Below are positions 1 to 7,564 of a stretch of DNA of 64,000 nucleotides, in pieces. A program made the position numbers and the translations under genes. The stretch comes from JAAFHB01 sp963677935 (lineage in GTDB: Bacteria; Bacteroidota; Bacteroidia; Bacteroidales; Prolixibacteraceae). Below the pieces are notes generated by a model, which did no database searches, had not been told where the DNA came from, and was given only the letters and a program-made list of their open reading frames with translations. Each line of letters starts with the position of its first letter. Within the stretch, counting starts at the first letter, position 1. The stretch lies in contig CAXXEH010000003.1 of NCBI GenBank assembly GCA_963677935.2, positions 558,001-622,000 of the forward strand, in the 5' to 3' direction.

Positions 1-594
1 AACAGGACCAGAATTATTGCTACCTATATTGACGAGCCACAAACTGGTATCCACGCGACAACCAGAAAGGCAACCCGTACCGGTTATTTTGAAAGGAAGT
101 TCCTCCACCCGAATTCTGGAGGTGACAATCCAGTAGGCGGCGCCAATCACAAACTTTTCAGACTTGGTGAAGTTATTCTCAATTTTGCTGAAGCTGCCGC
201 CAATGCTGGTAAGCTGGCCGAAGCAACTACAGCTGTAAATGAAATCAGAGCCAGAGCAGGTATGCCGGCTTTACCATCCAATTTATCAAAAGACGATTTA
301 ATCCTGCGCATTAAGAATGAACGCAGAGTCGAACTGGCGTTGGAAGAAAACCGTTACTTCGATGTTCGTCGCTGGTCATTACCTACAGGAGATCTGGCCA
401 AAACAGACCGTTGGGTAACAGCAATGGCAATTACCAGAAAATCTGATGGCACCTTTTCTTATGCCCGTCGTACGGTTCGTGCCAATGAGCGTAAGAATTA
501 CACCAATAAGTGGCTCTATTTACCCATTCCACTGAATGAGGCAAATGCTTTAAAATCCAGTACTGGTGTTGATTGGCAAAATGTGGGTTGGTAG
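1..594 (+). CDS. SusD/RagB-like outer-membrane glycan-binding protein, C-terminal part
   Basis: The frame is open from the first base, so the gene starts before the window and only about 197 C-terminal residues are present. The segment carries the usual SusD C-terminal landmarks: TGYFERKF, FRLGEVILNFAEAAANAG (a TPR-like helix), AVNEIRARAGMP, NERRVELALEENRYFDVRRW, and a terminal TGVDWQNVGW. The last blocks closely resemble the C terminus of the second SusD-like protein ending at 5966. SusD proteins are surface lipoproteins that cap a SusC porin and capture glycan. The next gene, a SusC, starts 26 bases after its stop, so the two are probably co-transcribed. This SusD most likely belongs to a SusC lying upstream of the window, making two tandem SusCD pairs. 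Confidence 0.93.
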   Translation, partial: NRTRIIATYIDEPQTGIHATTRKATRTGYFERKFLHPNSGGDNPVGGANHKLFRLGEVILNFAEAAANAGKLAEATTAVNEIRARAGMPALPSNLSKDDLILRIKNERRVELALEENRYFDVRRWSLPTGDLAKTDRWVTAMAITRKSDGTFSYARRTVRANERKNYTNKWLYLPIPLNEANALKSSTGVDWQNVGW

Positions 595-620
595 CAATTA
601 TAGTTATTTAAAGCCTTAAA

Positions 621-3600
621 ATGATAAATTATATGATACATAAATTAACGATAAAAAGAACATTGCTGCTGGCGGTTATGCTCATGTTCTCCTTTGGGAC
701 AACGGTTAGCGCGCAGCAAATGGCAGCTTCCTTTACCGGGATTGTTACTGATGAGTTCGGAAAACCAATTGCCGGAGTAACCATCAATGATGAAAGTGGC
801 AACATCGGAACCTCTACCAATCTTAAAGGTGAATACACCATCATGAAATCTGAAATCAAGGAGCTTGTTTTCTCCAGTTTGGGATATGCCACTCAGAAGG
901 TGACCACTGGTGAGAATGAACGGATTGATGTTAAGTTAAAATGGGATGCCCATAAAAAGGGTGAGATTATTCAGTTGGGATATACCTCCCAGCTTCGTAA
1001 TGACATCTCGGGATCTGTGGCGACCGTTTCTGGCGCTGACCTTGAAAAGTCTCCCGTTGCAAACCTGACCCAGGCTTTTGCCGGAAGGTTAGCAGGATTA
1101 ACTACTATGGAGTTTGGATCAGAATTGTCGAGGGCAACTACAGGCTTGTATGTTCGTGGTCTTTCTGGCGCCAGGGGAAATGGTCCTTTAGTGATGATTG
1201 ATGGAATTGTTGTTTCTTATAACAGTAATGAGACGTTGGATTACATCAGCGCGAATGAGATTGAATCGATTACAATGCTCAAGGATGCTTCAACAGAAGC
1301 GATCTACGGGATTCAGGGTGCCAACGGTTTGTTGGTAATTACGACCAAACGTGGTACAAAGGGTGGTGTTCAGATCAAAGCCAGCCTTGATCAATCGATG
1401 CAGCAGGCTACAACTGTTCCAACATTTTACAATTCGGGTGATTATGCTGAGATGAGAAATCAGGCTGCTTTCAACGACGGTAAAGGTTCGAATTATTTGT
1501 TCAGCGCCGCCCAGATTGCCAGTTACCGTGCCGGTAACAACCCCAACTATCCAAACAATAACTGGTACGACAGGTATATGAAGGATTTTGCTTCAATGCA
1601 ACGTGTTGGTATTAATGTGACAGGTGGAAACGACAAAGTGCGCTACTATTCAAATATCAATTTTATGCACCAGGGTGGTCAGTTTATTACAGACCAGACT
1701 AAATATGAACCAGGCGCTAACAATACCTGGATCAATTATCGCTCAAATGTCGATATGAACCTCAATAAGTACCTTAAAGCTTATGTTCGTTTAAGTGGGA
1801 ATGTTAAAAGAGAGCGGACAGCAGGTTCAGGTAATGACGCAATTTATGCCAGCCTTTTCCAGCTTCCCCCAACAATGTACGGACCTTTAACACCCGATGT
1901 TCTTGATGCAACCACCGGCGCAGTTGTTACCCCTGGTAAAGTGATCACAACCGAAAGGGTGGCTTCACCAACCTATGGTATGCTTAACCGTTCAGGTTAT
2001 TACAGGCACACCGTAACCAACATTACTTCACAGTTTGGTCTTGATCTCGATATGAGTTTTCTTACGAAGGGATTGAAACTGACAGGCGTTTTTGCTTATC
2101 AGACCAATTCGGTAGGTAGTTTGGGTACCACTCAGAATTATGAGCGGTGGTTAAGGACTTCCAACCTTGATGTGCTTGAATTTACGAAAAAAGGTCAAGA
2201 AACAGATACTCCACTGGCCTATGGTAAATCCCATTCTTTTTATTACCACCTTACTTACAATGCAGCTTTAAACTATAAACGCAACTTTGACAAGCATCAG
2301 ATCGGCGGTATGGCTTATTTCTTCTATCAAAGACTGACCAAAGCGGATAACAGTATTCCCGGATTGCTTCCCTACAACAGGGTAAGTTCCGGCGCTGAGG
2401 GTACTTATGGATATGATAACAGATATCTGGCAAAAATTGATGTTGGTTATTCTGGTTCAGAGCAGTATGCCCGTAGTAACAGATACATTGCAACTCCTGC
2501 CGTTTCAGTTGCATGGGTAGCATCAAACGAAGCTTTTATGGCCAATTATAAATGGTTGAGCAATCTGAAAATCAGGGCTTCTTATGGTAAGACCGCCAAC
2601 GATCAAAGTGGACTTGCCCGTTTTGCCTATCTTGACAACATCACTGTTACGAGTGGTGGCAATGTTGGATATCTTCAGTATACTGTTAATGAAAACCAAA
2701 CTGGTAATCCTTACATTCAGGCTGAAGTCTCCACTAAACAGAACTTAGGTATTGATCTTGGATTCTTCAATGCATTATCTGTATCTGTAGACGTTTTTAA
2801 AGAAAATATGGATAATATGGTCGTTAGTGCGGTTTCAACCGTACCGCTTTACCAGGGCGTACCATTAGCCAACTATCCTCAGAATAATGTGGGTAAATTT
2901 GAAAACAAAGGTTATGAGGTGACAGCTGATTATAATAAAATGATCAATAAAGACCTGACCATTAGTGTTGGAGGTATGTTTAGTTATGCGAAAAATACCC
3001 TCATTAAGGTAAATGAAGCAACTAAGTCAGCGGATTATGCATACCGGAAAGTACAGGAAGGTTATTCATATGGTCAGCAATTTGGATATTTGGTTGATTA
3101 TAGCAATGGTAATGGTTTCTTTAATACCGCATCTGAATTGACTTCCAATACACTGGCGTATGGTTTTGGAACCCCGCGGGTTGGTGACCTGAAATATCAG
3201 GATCTGAACAAAGATGGAAAGATTGATGAGCGCGATAAAGCTCCGATTGGAAAGGGTGCGTTGCCTTTGGTAACTTATGCCTTCAGAGGTGGTGCGACTT
3301 ACAAAGCATTTGATGTAAGTTTCATTTTCCAGGGTGTAGGACAATTTTCGTCGATCTATTCCGGAACAGGAGTTTATGAGACCAATTATGATGGCGTTTT
3401 TGGTGCATTGCATGCAAATGCATGGACAGCAGAGAGATATGCCAGCAATGCTAAAATTACTGCTCCTGCGCTTTCACTGGCCCAGACCGTTAATCAACAG
3501 TCGAATGATTACTACAACTATAACAGGTCTTATTTACGTCTGAAGAATCTCGAGGTGGCCTATACGCTTCCGGCAGCAATGGCAAATGCGATTTCGGTTG

Positions 3601-3740
3601 CCAAAGTGAGGGTATTACTCAGCGGACAAAACCTGATTACATGGGATAAAATGAAGTCCAAGGATTTTGGACCTGAAGGCAATTACTCTACATTCCCAGT
3701 TTACCGGGTATTCAATTTAGGTGTAAATGTCTCTTTCTAA
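621..3740 (+). CDS. SusC/RagA-family TonB-dependent outer-membrane transporter
   Basis: This 1039-residue protein has the SusC layout: signal peptide (LLLAVMLMFSFGTTVSAQ), a carboxypeptidase-regulatory-like beta domain (about residues 36-110, GIVTDEFGKPIAGVTI), a plug domain with the SusC/RagA signature region (VRGLSGARGNGPLVMIDGI, then GANGLLVITTKRG), and a long beta-barrel ending in an aromatic residue (FNLGVNVSF). It imports oligosaccharides across the outer membrane using TonB energy. A second ATG at 633 is an equally possible start. The partner SusD starts 12 to 39 bases downstream. No N-terminal FecR-interacting secretin/TonB extension is seen, so it is not obviously a sigma/anti-sigma transducer. 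Length is normal for the family. Confidence 0.96.
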   Translation: MINYMIHKLTIKRTLLLAVMLMFSFGTTVSAQQMAASFTGIVTDEFGKPIAGVTINDESGNIGTSTNLKGEYTIMKSEIKELVFSSLGYATQKVTTGENERIDVKLKWDAHKKGEIIQLGYTSQLRNDISGSVATVSGADLEKSPVANLTQAFAGRLAGLTTMEFGSELSRATTGLYVRGLSGARGNGPLVMIDGIVVSYNSNETLDYISANEIESITMLKDASTEAIYGIQGANGLLVITTKRGTKGGVQIKASLDQSMQQATTVPTFYNSGDYAEMRNQAAFNDGKGSNYLFSAAQIASYRAGNNPNYPNNNWYDRYMKDFASMQRVGINVTGGNDKVRYYSNINFMHQGGQFITDQTKYEPGANNTWINYRSNVDMNLNKYLKAYVRLSGNVKRERTAGSGNDAIYASLFQLPPTMYGPLTPDVLDATTGAVVTPGKVITTERVASPTYGMLNRSGYYRHTVTNITSQFGLDLDMSFLTKGLKLTGVFAYQTNSVGSLGTTQNYERWLRTSNLDVLEFTKKGQETDTPLAYGKSHSFYYHLTYNAALNYKRNFDKHQIGGMAYFFYQRLTKADNSIPGLLPYNRVSSGAEGTYGYDNRYLAKIDVGYSGSEQYARSNRYIATPAVSVAWVASNEAFMANYKWLSNLKIRASYGKTANDQSGLARFAYLDNITVTSGGNVGYLQYTVNENQTGNPYIQAEVSTKQNLGIDLGFFNALSVSVDVFKENMDNMVVSAVSTVPLYQGVPLANYPQNNVGKFENKGYEVTADYNKMINKDLTISVGGMFSYAKNTLIKVNEATKSADYAYRKVQEGYSYGQQFGYLVDYSNGNGFFNTASELTSNTLAYGFGTPRVGDLKYQDLNKDGKIDERDKAPIGKGALPLVTYAFRGGATYKAFDVSFIFQGVGQFSSIYSGTGVYETNYDGVFGALHANAWTAERYASNAKITAPALSLAQTVNQQSNDYYNYNRSYLRLKNLEVAYTLPAAMANAISVAKVRVLLSGQNLITWDKMKSKDFGPEGNYSTFPVYRVFNLGVNVSF

Positions 3741-3779
3741 TCGGTCGGGTAAATGTATAAATCTGAAAAATTATTTAGT

Positions 3780-5966
3780 ATGAAAAAATATAAAATATTT
3801 ACAGTCATATTTGCGACGTTCCTCTTATTCTCCTGTAACGATAAGCTGGACCTGCAAACTGACGGACGTATCTCTATGGACAAGGTCTTTAGTGATTATA
3901 ACAGGACCCGGGGTTATCTCAATTCTTGTTACGGATATTGTCCTGCCCCTTATATGGACAGGGCATCATTCACCGATGAGGCGCAGGATGCCGATGATGT
4001 TACACCGGGTTCCAGGTATATTAACTGGTATGGTGGAAGTATCACCACTTTGTCTTATGCTACCTATTCTTCCGACGGCAGTCCCTGGGGAAGTCTTTAT
4101 ACCGGAATACGTAAATGTAACGTGTTCCTTGAGAGTATCAAAACTGCTACTGTTTATGCCACTGATGCTGAAAAAGGTCAATGGACCGCTCAGGCCCTTA
4201 CTTTACGTGCCCTTTACTATTTACAGTTGATTAAACGTTATGGGGGTGTTCCTATTTTTGATAAACCACTGGAAATTAATCATGATTTCACAACCGATAA
4301 GAGAGCCACATTTGCTGAAGTTGTGAAATTTATTCTGGCAGATTGTGATAAGGCATTAACTTATCCTGCTACTCAGGATGGATTTTCATGGAACGTTTAT
4401 GACAATCAATTCGGAATTATGACACGTGCGGTAGCTTATGCAATTAAATCGCAGGCAGTTACTTATGCAGCAAGTCCTCTTTGGTCCGATGGCACCTATA
4501 CCTGGGCAATGGCAACTGAAATCAATAAGGAAGCATTGGCTCAATGTATTACCAATGGTGGATACAAACTCTTTGATGTCGTTCCTGCTGCCACTGTTGC
4601 ACAGAATCCTTATGCACTTTATTTCATTACCAAGTCCGATGATCAAAGGGCAGTAGACAAGGAAACTATTTATCAGTCAGGTGGACAGATGGCAGTGTGG
4701 CAATATGCCGGGATGCCTACAAACCCAAGCATGAGCAGAACGGGTCCTTGTCCTACTCAGGACCTGGTTGATAGTTATGAAATGGCCAATGGCGAAGCTC
4801 CTATTACCGGATATTCTGATGCCTCCAGGTTGGTACCTGTTGTAAACAGTGCATCAGGTTACGATCCTGCTAATCCTTATGCTGGTCGCGATCCAAGATT
4901 TTATGCTTCTGTTTACTATAATGGCGCCGTTAGAAATCTCGATTCGCCACTGGTTACAGCAGGTATGAAATTCACAGCTACGGGCTCTTTTACCGGAATT
5001 AACACTGAATGTCCAAGTTGGGGAAATGCAATTGGTAATCTGACTTTAAGTTTGTACAAATGGGATACCAATTATGCAAAATCTGTTGCTGGTACACCAA
5101 TTTCTACCAGTACTTTTGTGAATTTTACCGATGGTGCAAGTCTTACATTATCATTTGCAGCACAGGCTGCAGGAGATTATGTTTGGGAATTGAGTCACGG
5201 AACAGAAGTTGTTGGAGTTTGGAAATGGGTTCAAACAGCCGGAACTTCGGTCAGCTATTATAATGGAGCGGTCACTTCAGGTAACTACAGAAGCAATATT
5301 GCTTATGCACCGAGTGTTTTTACTCCTCTTGCAACCGGAACTTCTCAAACCCCTGTTGGAATTTTAGATGGAAAAGTTGTTGAGACATTTGTTGGTGGCG
5401 CTGAAGAGATTTCAGATATCAGCCGCAAGAATACCAGGACAGGTTATTACCAGCGTAAATTCAATAACTGGAAATCCACCTTAAGCAATAGCGCTGATGG
5501 CGCCGTAAGGTTGTTCCGTTTGGCTGAACTTTATCTGAACTTTGCAGAATCTGCAAACCAGTCAGCCGGACCTGATGTAGCCATCACCTCAAGTAGTTTA
5601 ACGTTAAGTGCCAGAGATGCCGTTAACGCGGTTCGTGCAAGAGCTGGTATGCCCGCTTTTCCTGCAGGTTTGGCTAAAGATGCCTTTGAGAAGAAATATC
5701 GTAACGAACGTCGTATTGAACTTGCATTCGAAGAGCATCGTTTTTTTGATGTCAGACGTTGGAAAATTCTCGATCAAACCGATAAATTTGTTACCGGTAT
5801 GAGAATTACCAAAACTGGTACTGCTCTTTCATATAATAGGTTTAAATTCACCGACAGAAACTGTTCATCCACAAAATGGCTGATGTATCCTATCGACCAG
5901 ACAGAAGTTGATAAGGTGGTCGGAAATACCGGAGCTAACTGGCAGAATCCCGGATGGCTGGATTAA
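3780..5966 (+). CDS. SusD/RagB-like lipoprotein carrying an inserted extra module
   Basis: The protein is a SusD homologue. It has a lipoprotein signal (MKKYKIFTVIFATFLLFSC), the early YLNSCYGYCPAPYMD region, TPR-like helices (LTLRALYYLQLIKRYGGVP), and the C-terminal blocks TGYYQRKF, RLAELYLNFAESAN, VRARAGMP, NERRIELAFEEHRFFDVRRW. I start it at 3780 because that ATG leads straight into the lipobox; an in-frame ATG at 3753 adds nine residues. At about 729 residues it is longer than a usual SusD (about 500-650). The excess is a 131-residue block (residues about 395-525) spliced between DPRFYASVYYNGAVRN and VVETFVGGAEEISD, two segments that are adjacent in ordinary SusD proteins. It should bind glycan at the surface together with the SusC encoded just upstream. 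Two hairpins follow the stop codon. Confidence 0.94.
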   Translation: MKKYKIFTVIFATFLLFSCNDKLDLQTDGRISMDKVFSDYNRTRGYLNSCYGYCPAPYMDRASFTDEAQDADDVTPGSRYINWYGGSITTLSYATYSSDGSPWGSLYTGIRKCNVFLESIKTATVYATDAEKGQWTAQALTLRALYYLQLIKRYGGVPIFDKPLEINHDFTTDKRATFAEVVKFILADCDKALTYPATQDGFSWNVYDNQFGIMTRAVAYAIKSQAVTYAASPLWSDGTYTWAMATEINKEALAQCITNGGYKLFDVVPAATVAQNPYALYFITKSDDQRAVDKETIYQSGGQMAVWQYAGMPTNPSMSRTGPCPTQDLVDSYEMANGEAPITGYSDASRLVPVVNSASGYDPANPYAGRDPRFYASVYYNGAVRNLDSPLVTAGMKFTATGSFTGINTECPSWGNAIGNLTLSLYKWDTNYAKSVAGTPISTSTFVNFTDGASLTLSFAAQAAGDYVWELSHGTEVVGVWKWVQTAGTSVSYYNGAVTSGNYRSNIAYAPSVFTPLATGTSQTPVGILDGKVVETFVGGAEEISDISRKNTRTGYYQRKFNNWKSTLSNSADGAVRLFRLAELYLNFAESANQSAGPDVAITSSSLTLSARDAVNAVRARAGMPAFPAGLAKDAFEKKYRNERRIELAFEEHRFFDVRRWKILDQTDKFVTGMRITKTGTALSYNRFKFTDRNCSSTKWLMYPIDQTEVDKVVGNTGANWQNPGWLD
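4962..5354 (+). other. Recurrent inserted module, copy 1 (in SusD-like protein)
   Basis: This segment encodes about 131 residues that do not belong to the SusD fold. The same pattern occurs in two other proteins of this locus: a start like G-x-K-F-T-A, then C-P-S-W-G-N, L-T-L-S-L-Y-K-W, S-V-A-G-T-P-I, F-V-N-F, G-D-Y-V-W, V-G-V-W-K-W, and an ending Y-x-x-G-x-x-x-x-G-x-Y. Alternating hydrophobic residues and the aromatic content suggest a beta-sandwich, possibly carbohydrate-binding; that is inference. I do not recognise a named family. Confidence 0.75.
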
Positions 5967-6022
5967 TATTATCACAACTGATTGGTTAAATGCTAGTTGG
6001 TAGATTGCAGAACAAAAAAAAC

Positions 6023-6060
6023 ATTGAGCTTTCAGGACCATTTTCCTGAAAGCTCAATTT
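6023..6060 (+). terminator. Perfect 15-bp stem-loop after the SusCD pair
   Basis: The arms at 6023-6037 (ATTGAGCTTTCAGGA) and 6044-6058 are perfect inverted complements with a 6-base loop. The hairpin lies 57 bases after the SusD stop. An A-rich run precedes it and only a short T run follows, so it could terminate in either direction or act as an RNA-stabilising 3' end for the susCD message. Confidence 0.65.
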
Positions 6061-6182
6061 GACGAGTTCATTTTTCAATTTTAACAGGATTGCGTGAATG
6101 GTTTAAAATTATTTTTTCGGATTTAATATAATCCTGTTAGAATAACTTTTTTGCCTCTTATTTCCTCGTTGATTTGAAGGCG

Positions 6183-6225
6183 AACCCGACATGCCTTAAT
6201 TCTAATCAGGCATGCCGGGTTTTGT
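6183..6225 (+). terminator. Terminator-like hairpin before the enzyme operon
   Basis: The arms at 6183-6196 (AACCCGACATGCCT) and 6208-6222 pair over 14 bases with one G-U or mismatch position, with an 11-base loop, followed by TTTTG. It is the second hairpin in the same gap and probably a back-up intrinsic terminator separating SusCD from the glycosidase genes. Confidence 0.6.
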
Positions 6226-6383
6226 CTCAAAAGGTGGTACAAGGGTTATAGAAATGTGATCCGGAAATTAATAAATCAGAATAGAAGAAGATAAGTGTGT
6301 GAAACACATTGATTTCTGTTCAAATGTTTGACGTTGTACGATTAACAATCAGCTTAATATTAATTTATTCTAACCTTATTTAA

Positions 6384-7559
6384 ATGAGATTATTAAAAAT
6401 ATTTTCCGGACTGGTCTTCATATTCCTGATACTTCAGGCCTGCAGTTCAAAAAAAGAGGTGAATTCGAATTATGATGTAGCAGCATTTTACTGGCCGGCA
6501 TATCATTATGAACCCCGTTTGGAAACTATTTTTCCCGAAAAAAATGGAGAGTGGGAAATCATCAACCATGCTAAACCAAAAGAGGCAGGACATCTACAAC
6601 CTAAGGTTCCTTTATGGGGTTGCCAGGATGAAGCAGACCCTAAAGTGATGGATCAAAAAATTAGTACTGCTGTTTCACACGGCGTAAACGTATTCATATT
6701 TGACTGGTACTGGTACGAAGGGAAACCACTACTTGAAGATTGTATTAACAACGGCTTCCTCAAAGCCAATAATGACCGCATGAAATTTTATATCATGTGG
6801 GCTAACCATAATGCTACATCCTACTGGGATGCAAAAAATCCTAACAAAGATTCGATTTACTTTAAAGGTGGCGTTGATCGGCCAACCTTCAATATTGTTG
6901 TAGATCGTATTATAAAAAAATATTTTTCTCAATCCTCTTATTATAAAATAGATGGTATGCCCGTATTCTGTATTTATGAATTAAAAACCTTCATTGACGG
7001 ATTGGGAGGCGCAGAGGCGGCAAAAGAGGCACTCGAATATTTCAGGAGTAAAACGGTGGAAGCCGGATTTCCTGGTCTGCATCTTCAGGGAATTTTATGG
7101 TCTGCACTACCCGCAACCCTAAAAGGTGTACCGGGGGATGTGGTAAAATCGCAGAATGATGTATTAAAATATTTAGGGTTTAACAGTTTAACGAATTATT
7201 GCTGGGCCCATCTTCAGAATCCTGATGGCGATTATGAGAAGTGGGCCGATGCTTCGACCAATATGTGGAAAGATTTCAATCGCGATTTTTCTATCCCCTA
7301 TTTTCCCAATGTCACCGTAGGATGGGATGCCAATCCCCGGTTTTTGACTAAAACGGGATATATTACGAATTCGACCCCGGATAAATTTTATAAATATATC
7401 ATCAAGGCAAAAGGGTATGCCGATGAACATAAAAATCAAAAGAAACTGATAACTGTCAATGCCTGGAATGAATGGTCCGAAGGTAGTTATCTTGAACCGG
7501 ATACCCTTCATGGTTTGAAGTATCTGGAAGCAATTAAAAAAGCACTAAAGGAAGAATAA
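6384..7559 (+). CDS. GH99-like (WbsX-type) TIM-barrel lipoprotein, probable glycoside hydrolase
   Basis: This 391-residue protein has a lipoprotein signal (LVFIFLILQACSS), so it is probably anchored in the outer membrane. The body matches the GH99-like/WbsX family seen in glycan loci: AAFYWPAYHYEPR at the start, HGVNVFIFDWYWYEGKPLLE in the middle and VNAWNEWSEGSYLEPD near the end. Glu363 in the NEW motif is the likeliest catalytic acid. True GH99 enzymes are endo-alpha-mannosidases/mannanases, but WbsX-like proteins are largely uncharacterised, so the substrate is open. It is the first gene after the terminators and is separated by only five bases from the next enzyme, so it probably begins the long operon. 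The length is normal for a single barrel. Confidence 0.85.
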   Translation: MRLLKIFSGLVFIFLILQACSSKKEVNSNYDVAAFYWPAYHYEPRLETIFPEKNGEWEIINHAKPKEAGHLQPKVPLWGCQDEADPKVMDQKISTAVSHGVNVFIFDWYWYEGKPLLEDCINNGFLKANNDRMKFYIMWANHNATSYWDAKNPNKDSIYFKGGVDRPTFNIVVDRIIKKYFSQSSYYKIDGMPVFCIYELKTFIDGLGGAEAAKEALEYFRSKTVEAGFPGLHLQGILWSALPATLKGVPGDVVKSQNDVLKYLGFNSLTNYCWAHLQNPDGDYEKWADASTNMWKDFNRDFSIPYFPNVTVGWDANPRFLTKTGYITNSTPDKFYKYIIKAKGYADEHKNQKKLITVNAWNEWSEGSYLEPDTLHGLKYLEAIKKALKEE

Positions 7560-7564
7560 AATTA

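Larger units (their letters stand above)
5967..6383 (+). other. Intergenic region between SusCD and the enzyme operon
   Basis: These 417 bases hold no supportable gene. They contain two strong stem-loops (6023-6058 and 6183-6222), then about 160 bases of AT-rich sequence that should hold the promoter of the downstream enzyme genes. A motif AATGTTTG at 6323-6330 is one base off the Bacteroidota -7 consensus TAnnTTTG, but no convincing -33 TTG sits at the right distance, so I do not call it separately. Confidence 0.6.
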
